This document shows positions 13,641-22,548 of a stretch of DNA of 64,000 nucleotides, in pieces. The notes below the pieces were generated by a model that did not search any database, was not told the DNA's origin, and was given only the letters and a program-made list of their open reading frames with translations. How positions within the stretch are numbered: the first letter of the stretch is position 1; every line of letters begins with the position of its first letter. This DNA comes from JAJEEA01 sp965116765. Its GTDB lineage: Bacteria > Acidobacteriota > Vicinamibacteria > Vicinamibacterales > UBA8438. Location: assembly GCA_965116765.1 (NCBI GenBank), contig OZ220718.1, forward strand, positions 5,518,001-5,582,000, written 5' to 3'. The position numbers and the translations under genes were made by a program.

Positions 13641-15866
13641 ATGATCTCTGCGAGCGGTTTCCTCCGGCGTCTGGCGGTTGCGAGCGGTCTCCTCCGGCGT
13701 CCCGCGGCGACCGCGGCGGTGCTGATCGTTGGCGTCGGTCTCGTCGTCGGCGCCGCTCCCGCTGCCGGGCAGCCCGCTCCGGACGGCATCCACACCGCGG
13801 GTCAGGCCGAGAACGGCCGCGCGGCCTACACGCGGAGCTGCGCCATCTGCCACCGCACCGATCTGCGGGGCAACTTCGAGGCCCCGCCGCTGGCCGGCCC
13901 CAACTTCCTGGGCTTCTGGGGCGACCTCACCCCGCTGGAGCTCGTCGAGCGCATCCGCGACACCATGCCCCCGGACCGGCCGGGGCGACTCGGGGACGAG
14001 ACCTATCTCGACATCGTTGCATACCTTCTCGAGGCGAACGGGGCGCCGGCCGGGGACGAGCCGCTGACGATGGCCACCGCCGTCCCCATCGGCGACGTGG
14101 CGACCGGAGAGACCGCCGCCGCGCCGGCGATAACGGCGGCGGCCCAGGGCCGGGCGCGACGGCCCGACACGCGCACGGCGGCGGCGGCCGTGCCGGGCGG
14201 TCTGACGGTCGCGGGCGAGGTGGAGGGCTACACGCCGGTCACCGACGAGATGCTGCGCAGCCCCGCCCCCGGCGACTGGCTGATGGTGAGGCGGAACTAC
14301 CAGGCCTGGAGCCACAGCCCCCTCGACGCGATCACCCGCGACAACGTCGGCGAGCTCGAGCTGCAGTGGATGTGGGCCATGAACGAGGGCGGACGCAACG
14401 CGCCCTCGCCCATCGCGCACGGCGGCGTGCTCTACTTCGCCGGCTTCGGCCCCGTGGTGCAGGCCCTCGACGCCCGCAACGGCGATCTGATCTGGGAGCA
14501 CGAGGTCGGCGTAGAGGCGGGCCAGCTCGCCAGCTCGAGCCGCAACCTCGCGATCTACCAGGACAAGCTTTATCTTGCCACCGCCGACGCGCGGCTCATC
14601 GCGCTCGACGCGCGCACCGGCGCCGAGGTCTGGACAAGCCGCATCGCCGACGACGCCCAGGGCTTCCGCAACACCAGCGGGCCCGTCATCACCGGCGGCA
14701 CGGTGGTGCAGGGGCTCGGCGGCTGCGGGCAGTTCACCCGCGAGGGCTGCTTCATCAGCGGCTGGGACGCCGCGACCGGCGAGCGGCGCTGGCGGTTCAA
14801 CACCGTGGCCCGCGCGGACGAGCCCGGCGGCAACACCTGGGCGAACCTGCCCGACTACCTGCGCGGCGGCGGCGAGACGTGGATCACCGGCAGCTACGAC
14901 CCCGAGCTCGACCTCGTCTACTTCGGCGTGGCGCAGGCGAAGCCGTGGGTCGCGGTCAGCCGGGGCATGACCGTCCACGACCCCGCCCTCTACACCAGCT
15001 CGACCGTCGCCCTGCGGCCGGGGGACGGCGACCTCGCCTGGCACTTCCAGCACGTCCCCGGCGAGAGCCTCGACCTCGACGAGGTCTTCGAGCGGGTGCT
15101 CGTCGACGTCGGCGGGCGGAAGACCGTCTTCAGCGCCGGCAAGCACGGCATCCTGTGGAAGCTGGACCGCGAGACCGGCGAGTTCCTCGGCCACAAGGAG
15201 ACCGTCTTCCAGAACGTCTTCGACCACATCGACCCCGAGACCGGGGCCGTCACCTACCGCCAGGACATCGTCGACGCGCAGTTCGAGCAGCTCGTCCCGG
15301 CGTGCCCCAGCACCGCCGGCGGCAAGAACTGGCACCCGATGAGCTACCACCCCGGCTCGGGGCTCCTCATCCTCCCGCTCTCGCAGACCTGCATGGAGCT
15401 GTCGGCCCGCGAGGTCGCCCTGGAGCCCGGCTCGGGCGGCGTGGGGATGAGCGCGCGCCCCTTCTTCGAGATGCCCGACACCGAGGGCCGGCTCGGCAAG
15501 CTCGCGGCGTTCGACGCCGAGACCCTGGAAGAAGTCTGGAGCGTCGAGCAGCGGGCCCCGTTCCTGACCGGCGTGCTGTCGACGGCCGGGGACATTGCCT
15601 TCGCGGGCGACCTCGACCGGCGGTTCCGGGCGTTCGACGTGCGGACGGGCGAGGTGCTGTGGCAGGCCCGGCTCGGCACGTCGGTGCAGGGCTTCCCGAT
15701 CTCGTTCGAGGTCGACGGCCGGCAGTACGTGGCCGTGTCGACCGGCCTCGGCGGCGGCAGCCCGCGGGCGGCCCCGCGTGCCCTGGCGCCCGACATCCAC
15801 CACCCGCAGACCGGCAACGCGCTGTACGTGTTCGCGCTCCGGGACGGGGGTGGCGGAGCACAGTAG
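13641..15866 (+). CDS. Cytochrome c-PQQ dehydrogenase (quinohemoprotein, alcohol dehydrogenase-like)
   Basis: A 741-residue periplasmic enzyme: signal peptide to about residue 42, a cytochrome c domain with CAICH at 67-71, then an eight-bladed PQQ propeller from about 195. Propeller signatures include VRRNYQAWSHSPLDAITRDNVGELELQW, ALDARNGDLIWEHEV, ITGSYDPELDLVYFG and the C-terminal AVSTGLGGGSP. In well-known quinohemoprotein alcohol dehydrogenases the heme domain is C-terminal, whereas here it is N-terminal. The adjacent vicinal Cys-Cys pair of methanol dehydrogenase is not seen; a GGCGQFTREGCF segment has two spaced cysteines instead. AGGGGG lies before the chosen ATG. It would oxidise an alcohol or aldehyde and pass electrons through its own heme; the substrate is unknown. 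Confidence 0.9.
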   Translation: MISASGFLRRLAVASGLLRRPAATAAVLIVGVGLVVGAAPAAGQPAPDGIHTAGQAENGRAAYTRSCAICHRTDLRGNFEAPPLAGPNFLGFWGDLTPLELVERIRDTMPPDRPGRLGDETYLDIVAYLLEANGAPAGDEPLTMATAVPIGDVATGETAAAPAITAAAQGRARRPDTRTAAAAVPGGLTVAGEVEGYTPVTDEMLRSPAPGDWLMVRRNYQAWSHSPLDAITRDNVGELELQWMWAMNEGGRNAPSPIAHGGVLYFAGFGPVVQALDARNGDLIWEHEVGVEAGQLASSSRNLAIYQDKLYLATADARLIALDARTGAEVWTSRIADDAQGFRNTSGPVITGGTVVQGLGGCGQFTREGCFISGWDAATGERRWRFNTVARADEPGGNTWANLPDYLRGGGETWITGSYDPELDLVYFGVAQAKPWVAVSRGMTVHDPALYTSSTVALRPGDGDLAWHFQHVPGESLDLDEVFERVLVDVGGRKTVFSAGKHGILWKLDRETGEFLGHKETVFQNVFDHIDPETGAVTYRQDIVDAQFEQLVPACPSTAGGKNWHPMSYHPGSGLLILPLSQTCMELSAREVALEPGSGGVGMSARPFFEMPDTEGRLGKLAAFDAETLEEVWSVEQRAPFLTGVLSTAGDIAFAGDLDRRFRAFDVRTGEVLWQARLGTSVQGFPISFEVDGRQYVAVSTGLGGGSPRAAPRALAPDIHHPQTGNALYVFALRDGGGGAQ

Positions 15867-16087
15867 GCGGCGCACGGTAGGCCCCGCCCGGTGGCTCCCG
15901 CGCTCCGGGCCATGACGTCGGGCGGTGGTGTGATGCTCGAGTTGCGGCGCTGGCGGGCGAAGGTCGGCTGGGTCCCCTTCGCCCGTGCGCCTTGTAAGGC
16001 TGGGATGTCCCGTGTCATGGCATCCAAGAGTTCGGATGCGGTGAGGCTACTGTCAGATTCGCGTCACGGGGAATCGCGGCCACGAAG

Positions 16088-19000
16088 TCAGCCCTCGCGT
16101 TTCTCTGCTTGACGCGTGCCGTGCGTTCGCAGTGTTGCCAGCGCCTGTTGGATGTCCTGAGCAACCTCATCGACCTCGCGCGCCGCCCGAGGCTCGAGTC
16201 CAAGCTCCCGTTCCAACGCTGTCTTCAACGGCAACAGAATATCCTGCGACCGCGATGCCCGGATGAGCTCAAGCATGCGCTGCGGCCCTAGCGCGACGGT
16301 GAAGTCCATCAGGGCCGTGACGGCCTCTCCGAAGACAGGGCCCAACTCAGGGAGGAGCGCGAGAACCGCCTCGACGTCATGCTCGCACGCGGCCCGGTCG
16401 ACGCCACCCGCAAGGATTGCCCTGGCGCGGATTACGTGGCCCTGGAATCGCTGCGCCGGCACCCCCTTCTGGCCTTCGATCACCCGTGTCGCCGTCTCGA
16501 CGGCCTTCTCGTATTGACGCTCCTTGATCTCGGTGTTCGCGGTTCCGAGTAGTGCGGCTCCCACACGCACCTGGAGTGCGGGAAGCTCGCTCTTGCCGAA
16601 GCGTCGGACGACTTCGTCGTAGGCCTCCACCGCATCCTCGGGCCGGTTCAGAGCGCCGAGTGCGACGCCCTTGTTCACAAGAGCATCCGCAACTGGCTCG
16701 AGAAGGGCCGCGCTGTCGCTCTCCCCAAAGCGTCGGACGATTTCGTCGTAGGCCTCCAGCGCATCCTGCGGCCGACTCAGCACGCGGAGGACGAAACCCC
16801 TGTTGGCGAGGGCCGTCGCAACCCTCTCCAGCACGACGGGATTCTCATTCCGGCCGAAGCGACGGACCGCCTCGTCACAGGCCGCAAGCGCCTCCTGCGG
16901 CCGATTCAGCGCACCGAGAGCGCCTGCCCTGTTCACCACGGCGGTCGCAACCGATCGCATGAGGGCGGGAGTGTCGCTCTCTCCGAAGCGGCGGACCACC
17001 TCGTTGCAGGCTTCCAGTGCATCTTGCGCCCGGTTGAGGGCCATGAGGGCAACCCCCTTGTTCACCAGACCGGTCGCAACCGACTCCAAGAGACCAGGGA
17101 CCTCGCTCTTCCCGAAGCGACGGACCACCTCGTCGCAGGCCTCCAGCTCCTCATGCGGCCGCTTCAGCGCGCTCAGAACGCCTGCTCTGTTCAGGAGGGC
17201 CTTCGCAGTCCACTCCTGAACGGCAGGAACCTCACACTCTCCGAACCGACGGACCATCTCGTCGCAGGCCTCCAGCGCGTCCTGTGGCCGGTTCAGCGTG
17301 GTCAGGACGGCCGCCCTGTTTACGAGAGCCTGGGCGACCTTCTCCAGGACGGCGGGAATCTTGCTCTCCCCGAAGCGTCGGATTGCCTCGTCGCAGGCCT
17401 CCAACGCGTCCTGCGGCCGGCTCAGCGCGCTCAGGGCGGCTCCTCTGTTTGCGAGGGCAGCCGCAACGGACCTCAGAAGAGCCGGGGAATCACTTTTCCC
17501 GAAGCGACGGACCACCTCGTCACAGGATTCCAGCGCCTCCTGCGGCCGATCCAGCGCGCCGAGCGCACCTGCTCTGTTTTCGAGAGCGGTCGCGACCGGT
17601 TCCAGAAGAGCCGGGGAATCGCTTTTTCCGAAGCGACGGACCACCTCGTCGGCGGCCTCCAGCGCTTCCTCCCATCGGTTCAGCGTGCCGAGAGTGGTTC
17701 CTCCGTTCACGAGCGCCTTCGCAACCGACTCCAGAAGAGCCGGGGAGTCGCTCTTACCGAACCGACGGACCACTTCGTCGCAGGATTCCAGCGCTTCGTG
17801 CGGCCGGTTCAGCGTGCCGAGCGCGGCCCCTTTGTTGACGAGGGCCGTCGCAACCGACTTCAGAAAGGCGGGGCTATCTTTCTCCCCGAACCGACGGACC
17901 ACTTCGTGACAGGCCTCCAGCACGTCCTGCGGCCGGCTCAGTGTGCCGAGGATGACCCCTGTGTTCGCGAGAGCGTTCGCAACGGACTCCAGGAGTCCCG
18001 GAACCTCACTCTCGCCGAAACGCCGAACCACTTCGTCGTACGACTCCAGCGCGTCCTGCGGCCGATGCAGCATACCGAGGGCGACCCCTTTGTTCACGAG
18101 AGCCCTGGCGACCCGCTCCAGAACGGCCGGAACTTCACTTTCTCCGAAACGACGAACTACCTCGTCGTATGACTTCAGCGCGTCGTGCGGTTGGTTCAGC
18201 TCGTCTAAAGCGATCCCTCTGTTCACAAGAGCGGTCGCAACCAACGCGATGAGGTTCGGCGCGTCACTTTTCCCAAAGCGACGGACCACCTCGTTCCAGG
18301 TCTCCAGCGCGGCCCGCGGCCGATTCAGAGCGCCGAGGGAAGTTCCTCTGTTCACAAGGGCGGCTGCCACGGACTCCAGAAGGGACGGAGTTTCACTCTT
18401 CCCGAAACGACGGATCACCTCGTCGTGGGCTTCCAGTGCCTCCTGCGGCCGGTTCAGCTTGCTGAGGGCAACCCCTCGATTCACGAGGGCTTTCGCGGCC
18501 CACTTGAGGACACCCGGAATCTCGCTGTCCCCGAAGCGACGGACTATCTCGTCGCAGGCTACCAGGGTGTCCTCTGCACGGGTCTGAACGTTCGAAGCCG
18601 CTGTCGTCTCGAAGAGCTCCTTGGCGGTTCTCTCGTCCGATTCACCGGCGTCTACCTGAACCACATCCGATGGCGTCGAGTCCCTTCCGGTCACCGCCAC
18701 GAGGCCGGCGGGCACTATCCCCAACAACTCGTTACGGTATTCCGCCAAGCTCGGCAGATTCATCAACGACGCGAGTGCCAGTCGGTGCAGCGAACGCATT
18801 TCCGTCTCGAGACCGGTCGTGTCACGGACCATCCGAGCACTGATGTCCTTGAGCTCAGGCGGCGAGTAGAACGACTCCATGAAGTGGACGAGTGCTTCCA
18901 CGAACGGATCCGGCCCACGCCGGCGCCGCAGCAGGTAATAGATGTTGTACAGCCGCTCGGTCAGGTAGTACTGCTTGCGCCTGGCGCTGCCGCCTGCTAC

Positions 19001-20014
19001 TTGGACCACCCCGCGATCGCCGAGCCGCGCAAGCTGGGCGCTGCAGGTGCTAGTGTCAAGTCGGGCGTGGTCCGCGATCTCCCGGGCGGTCGCCGGCTTC
19101 CACAGCGTAGCGAGCGCGAGATAGACACGCCGTTCCTGCGCTGGGAGCGTTTCGAGGTGGCCCTTGAAGTACACCGTGTGGTCATCGACCAAGTCGAACA
19201 GGTCAGTCATGAGGTCGCGGAACGATAACGCGGCACCGAAGCCGGCCACGATCACGATTAACCGCGGGCTCCCGCCGGTGAGAATCTCCAGCGAACGAAT
19301 CGTTTCCGGCGCCAGGTGGCGGCCGGACACGCTCTTCCAGAGGACGGCGCATTGTTTCCTGTCGAGGGGGTGCAGCGTGCGGACCCGGAAGAGGTCGTAC
19401 AGGGCGCGGTCGGGGTTGTCGATCTCGGCGAAGCGGCTGGTCGCGCTCGCGAACACGACAATCCGCGGCTCGGTCTGGAGGATCTTTCGCAACCGCCAAC
19501 CTGCATCGGGGTCGGCCATGTCCCCGAAAAGCATGTTCAGGTTCTCTACCACCAGCAAGAGCCGCTTGTCTTCCCGATCGGCGAAGTCCAACAGCGCGCC
19601 GAGACAACGATCGGCCAGCGCCAGGTCGTCGCGGATGGCCCGCAGCTCCTCGACGGTGCGTTGCAGGTCCGGCGCTTGCTCCCGGCGCGGCGCTTGCGTG
19701 GCCAGGTTGGTCAGACACTCCAGCCAGAATTCTCCGGCGGTGGCGACCTCGTAGCTCTCCTCCGCGAAGACGATCGGGAAGACGCGGGACTCCAGCGCCG
19801 CGTCGCGACCCACCTCGGCTACGACGCGCAAGAGCAGGCTCGTCTTTCCGCTGCCCCGCGGGCCGATCACGATCTGGTGCGGGTTCGAGTCTCCGGTGCA
19901 CTCGCGCAGAACCTCTACGAGCAGCTCGAACTCCGTCGTTCGCACGCAGTACGACGCCACGAGCTCGTCGTCGGTGAGAAACCCCGGGTTGTACTTGCGG
20001 CTGGGTGCGCCCAT
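16088..20014 (-). CDS. STAND-like P-loop ATPase with fifteen 43-residue TPR-type repeats
   Basis: With ATG 20014 this is a 1308-residue cytosolic protein. The NTPase module has Walker A GPRGSGKTS (51-59) and Walker B RLLLVVENLNML (151-162). A winged-helix segment follows (about 305-355, ATAREIADHARLDTSTCSAQLARLGDRGVVQV). After a helical linker, a partial repeat (480-508) leads into fifteen repeats of exactly 43 residues (509-1153), of the form ALVNrGxALgxLnRPqdALEacDEVVRRFGesdxPallesVAt. A 155-residue helical tail ends the protein. The architecture resembles signal-transduction STAND ATPases, where repeats sense a ligand and the P-loop drives oligomerisation; that role is inference. ATG 20014 lies 4 bases after the stop of the upstream ATPase gene, with AGGGGG 9 bases before it. 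An alternative start at 20071 would overlap that gene by 53 bases. No effector domain (nuclease, TIR, protease) is recognisable. Confidence 0.85.
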   Translation of the reverse strand: MGAPSRKYNPGFLTDDELVASYCVRTTEFELLVEVLRECTGDSNPHQIVIGPRGSGKTSLLLRVVAEVGRDAALESRVFPIVFAEESYEVATAGEFWLECLTNLATQAPRREQAPDLQRTVEELRAIRDDLALADRCLGALLDFADREDKRLLLVVENLNMLFGDMADPDAGWRLRKILQTEPRIVVFASATSRFAEIDNPDRALYDLFRVRTLHPLDRKQCAVLWKSVSGRHLAPETIRSLEILTGGSPRLIVIVAGFGAALSFRDLMTDLFDLVDDHTVYFKGHLETLPAQERRVYLALATLWKPATAREIADHARLDTSTCSAQLARLGDRGVVQVAGGSARRKQYYLTERLYNIYYLLRRRRGPDPFVEALVHFMESFYSPPELKDISARMVRDTTGLETEMRSLHRLALASLMNLPSLAEYRNELLGIVPAGLVAVTGRDSTPSDVVQVDAGESDERTAKELFETTAASNVQTRAEDTLVACDEIVRRFGDSEIPGVLKWAAKALVNRGVALSKLNRPQEALEAHDEVIRRFGKSETPSLLESVAAALVNRGTSLGALNRPRAALETWNEVVRRFGKSDAPNLIALVATALVNRGIALDELNQPHDALKSYDEVVRRFGESEVPAVLERVARALVNKGVALGMLHRPQDALESYDEVVRRFGESEVPGLLESVANALANTGVILGTLSRPQDVLEACHEVVRRFGEKDSPAFLKSVATALVNKGAALGTLNRPHEALESCDEVVRRFGKSDSPALLESVAKALVNGGTTLGTLNRWEEALEAADEVVRRFGKSDSPALLEPVATALENRAGALGALDRPQEALESCDEVVRRFGKSDSPALLRSVAAALANRGAALSALSRPQDALEACDEAIRRFGESKIPAVLEKVAQALVNRAAVLTTLNRPQDALEACDEMVRRFGECEVPAVQEWTAKALLNRAGVLSALKRPHEELEACDEVVRRFGKSEVPGLLESVATGLVNKGVALMALNRAQDALEACNEVVRRFGESDTPALMRSVATAVVNRAGALGALNRPQEALAACDEAVRRFGRNENPVVLERVATALANRGFVLRVLSRPQDALEAYDEIVRRFGESDSAALLEPVADALVNKGVALGALNRPEDAVEAYDEVVRRFGKSELPALQVRVGAALLGTANTEIKERQYEKAVETATRVIEGQKGVPAQRFQGHVIRARAILAGGVDRAACEHDVEAVLALLPELGPVFGEAVTALMDFTVALGPQRMLELIRASRSQDILLPLKTALERELGLEPRAAREVDEVAQDIQQALATLRTHGTRQAEKREG
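16556..18490 (-). repeat. Tandem array, 15 x 129 bp, inside the STAND-TPR gene
   Basis: Fifteen units of exactly 129 bp (43 codons) run without any insertion or deletion from 18490 down to 16556. I checked the phase at both ends: the first unit starts with the codons for ALVNRG at 18490, and the codons for ALLGT follow at 16555. Units are strongly similar, especially the middle ones, which share the phrase KSDSPALLE. That suggests recent unequal exchange or gene conversion. Confidence 0.93.
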
Positions 20015-20018
20015 TCCG

Positions 20019-21293
20019 TCATGCCCCCTGCGAGCCGGAGCGCCGCGCGACGGGGACGAAGTGTCGGCCATGCCGGGCGCGCCACCAATCCTCGAGCAGG
20101 CCCGAGACGAAACGGTATTCGTCGTCTCCCCATGGCTCCAGGTACCCGTCGTGCTCGAGCACTCGAAGTACGTCGTCGATGGGCACGGGATGATCGCTCA
20201 CCGCCCAGGCCCGGAATTGCTCGCGATACAGGTCCATGGCAGCGCGCTGCAGCACGCCGTCGTTGACCGCGGCCTCGGTGAGCAGCGCGAGCGCGGCCCG
20301 ATAGCCATCGGGTCCGAGGACCAGTTTCAGCCGGCTCTCGTAGTGATCCAGATCCGCCTGCCCGCGAATGCCGAGCATCTCGCCGGTGTACACGCGTTCG
20401 ACGTCGTCGAGCGAGGCACGGCGCCGACCGTCCAGGCGCAGACTCTCGTCCAGGCTGTCGAGAAACCGCTGCACGTGGTGGGGAACGAGACAGCGCAGCC
20501 GGCGGCACATCTCCTCGCGCGCGGCGAGGGGCAGGTCGAGCCCGCAAGTCTCGGCGAGCGCGGCAAGGCAGGCGAGGGCTGTCTTCTCGTTCCAGGGCTT
20601 CAGGTCCAGGGGTGAGAAGATGTTCGCGTGCGCGCTGAGTCCCGCTTGGCGCAGGACCGGCTCGAGACCGATGCTGCCGGACAGGATCAGGCATATCCGC
20701 TGTCGGTGGTCCTGACCGATCTTGCGCAGCCAGCTCAGGAACTCGTCGACATCCTGCTTTCCCTGCGGCGTGATGTGGTAGTCGTGGTCCTTGAGCATCC
20801 GGTTGACGAGGATCGGAAGCTCGTCGAGCGCGAGGACCACGGGCCGCTCGCTCCTCGCCAGGGCTGCACAGACCGCGTCGCCCTTGTGCCGCCAGTTCCC
20901 GGGGTCGATCCCCGCCCGCAGCTTCACCCGCACCTCGGCGACGGCCAGCTCATCGACTCGATCCTCGATCCCGCGCAGGACGTTGGCGAACCCGGACCTG
21001 ATTCGGTCCCACGCGCCATGTACGTGTCGCGACTCGACCCCGATCTCGACGACGGCGTCCGCCGCCGTGGTTGCGTCCTCCAGATCGACGAAGACCGTCT
21101 CGAAGCGCCCCGCGGCTCTCAGGCGGCGCAGCAGTTCCCGGATCAGGCTCGTCTTGCCCATCCGTCGTTGCGCGGTCAGCAGTGTGTGAGTTCCGTTCTG
21201 GATTCGCGCCTCGAGCACGTCGAGCTCAGCATCCCGGTCGAAAAAGCGATCCCCATCGACCCAGTTCGAACCCCCCTTCTTCAATCCTGCCAT
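20019..21293 (-). CDS. AAA-family P-loop ATPase, partner of the STAND-TPR protein
   Basis: A 424-residue cytosolic ATPase of the archaeal-type AAA/STAND clade: FFDRDAELDVLEARI before the P-loop, Walker A AQRRMGKTS (41-49), Walker B VVLALDELPIL (153-163), and a sensor-like LILSGSIGLEPVL. The C-terminal third is helical and ends in a winged-helix-like segment (VPIDDVLRVLEHDGYLEPWGDDEYRFVSGLLEDWW). Start choice: GGGAGG lies directly before two adjacent ATGs (21296 and 21293). A good promoter places the transcript start near 21316, which rules out the ATG at 21320 and the TTG at 21335. It is the first gene of a two-gene unit with the STAND-TPR gene. The function of the pair is unknown; regulation or defence is inference. 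Confidence 0.83.
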   Translation of the reverse strand: MAGLKKGGSNWVDGDRFFDRDAELDVLEARIQNGTHTLLTAQRRMGKTSLIRELLRRLRAAGRFETVFVDLEDATTAADAVVEIGVESRHVHGAWDRIRSGFANVLRGIEDRVDELAVAEVRVKLRAGIDPGNWRHKGDAVCAALARSERPVVLALDELPILVNRMLKDHDYHITPQGKQDVDEFLSWLRKIGQDHRQRICLILSGSIGLEPVLRQAGLSAHANIFSPLDLKPWNEKTALACLAALAETCGLDLPLAAREEMCRRLRCLVPHHVQRFLDSLDESLRLDGRRRASLDDVERVYTGEMLGIRGQADLDHYESRLKLVLGPDGYRAALALLTEAAVNDGVLQRAAMDLYREQFRAWAVSDHPVPIDDVLRVLEHDGYLEPWGDDEYRFVSGLLEDWWRARHGRHFVPVARRSGSQGA

Positions 21294-21322
21294 CATGCCT
21301 CCCAACAATCTCGTTGCCATCA

Positions 21323-21351
21323 ATGATGTTGGCAAACGGTTTTGTTGTCAA
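21323..21351 (-). promoter_or_regulatory. Sigma-70-type promoter for the two-ATPase unit
   Basis: On the minus strand a perfect TTGACA (21351-21346) is followed by a 17-base spacer and CATCAT (21328-21323, four of six matches to TATAAT). The predicted transcript starts near 21316, some 20 bases before the chosen start codon of the AAA gene. This is one of the few consensus-like promoters visible in this GC-rich window. Confidence 0.55.
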
Positions 21352-21579
21352 GTGCGGGAGCGCGGCCACGAGCGGCGGTCCTGACTGCCTCGAGATTCTG
21401 GTCGCCAGCCTCGATGTCGTCGCCCGGCGCACGTGATACGCTGCCAGCCCGATGAGGATTTTCCGTGGGCCCTGACCGGTCGGCTGTCACGAGGCCGCGT
21501 GGGGTTCAGCCGGCCGACAGGCTGACGTTGTCCGCGTCGGCGCTTCCGCGGGCGTAGACCCAGTAGCAGGAGGACTCCC

Positions 21580-22548
21580 ATGCCGCTCTCATCTCGTCCG
21601 CGCCTTGCCATCCCGTTTCTCGCGGCGGGCATCCTCGCCGCAGCCCTGCTCGCGTCCGTGCCGTCGGCCCAGGAGCCCTACCTCCACCTGAACCCCGTGA
21701 TCGAGAAGCTGGAGCAGGGCAGGCACGTGTTCGGGGTGAGCACCGCCGACCTGTCGCTTCAGAACGCGCGGTCGCTGGCCGGCGATCCGAGCATCGACTA
21801 CGTCTACGTCGACATGGAGCACAACCCGCTGCGGTTCGAGCAGCTCGAGCAGTTCGTGGCGTTCCTGGTTGCCAGCGACAAGGCCGGCATCGTCGAGCGG
21901 GGCCACGCGCAGGCGCGTCCGCCGGTGTTCGCGCGCTTTCCGCCCTACGGCCGCGAGCAGACGCAGTGGATCGTGAAGCACGCGCTCGACATCGGCCTGA
22001 TGGGAATCCTCATCAACAACATCGAGACGGCCGAGCAGGCGGAGAACATCGTGCGGACCATCCGTCCCCGGCAGCTCCGAACGTCGGCCATTCCGGACCC
22101 GCCGGGCGTGCGGGGGACCGTGCAGTGCCCGTTCTGGGGCATCGGCCGCGCCGAGTGCCGGCAGCGCGCCGACCTCTGGCCCCTCAACCCGCGTGGAGAC
22201 CTGGTCTTCTGGGCGATGATCGAGACGCGGGAGGGCGTGGAGAATGCCGACGCCATCGCCCAGGTGCCCGGCGTTGGGGGGTTCTACCTCGGCGCGGGCG
22301 GCGACCTGAGCTCCTCGTACGGCGCCGAGAGCGCCGAAGATCCCGAGGTGGCGGCCGCCTTCGAGCACCTCCTCGAGGTCTGCCGGACGCACGACCTCGC
22401 CTGCGGCGGCACCGTGACACCGGCCAACGCCGCCCTCCGCATGGAGCAGGGCTACCGCATCTTCAACTTCGGCGGCGCCAACGGCGGCCTGACCGCGGCG
22501 AACGCGGCGGCGCGCAGCGCGGTTCTCGCCGCGGGGGCGCGGCGCTGA
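21580..22548 (+). CDS. Secreted HpcH/HpaI aldolase-like protein
   Basis: A 322-residue member of the HpcH/HpaI aldolase/citrate lyase family (class II pyruvate aldolases). Core motifs are VYVDMEHNP, the metal-binding MIETREGVENADAIAQVPGVGGFYLGAGGDLSSSYG, and INNIETAEQAENIVRTIRP. Unlike cytosolic family members it carries a Sec signal peptide (MPLSSRPRLAIPFLAAGILAAALLASVPSAQE), so it would act outside the cytoplasm. AGGAGG is ideally placed before the ATG. It stands alone, divergent from the AAA ATPase gene. Substrate unknown; the exported location makes a classical 4-hydroxy-2-oxoacid aldolase role uncertain. Confidence 0.87.
   Translation: MPLSSRPRLAIPFLAAGILAAALLASVPSAQEPYLHLNPVIEKLEQGRHVFGVSTADLSLQNARSLAGDPSIDYVYVDMEHNPLRFEQLEQFVAFLVASDKAGIVERGHAQARPPVFARFPPYGREQTQWIVKHALDIGLMGILINNIETAEQAENIVRTIRPRQLRTSAIPDPPGVRGTVQCPFWGIGRAECRQRADLWPLNPRGDLVFWAMIETREGVENADAIAQVPGVGGFYLGAGGDLSSSYGAESAEDPEVAAAFEHLLEVCRTHDLACGGTVTPANAALRMEQGYRIFNFGGANGGLTAANAAARSAVLAAGARR

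Noticed and set aside
16556..18490. Regularly spaced repeats as a possible CRISPR array
   Set aside because: The whole 129-bp unit is repetitive and coding, with no short repeat/unique spacer pattern. It encodes TPR-type repeats.
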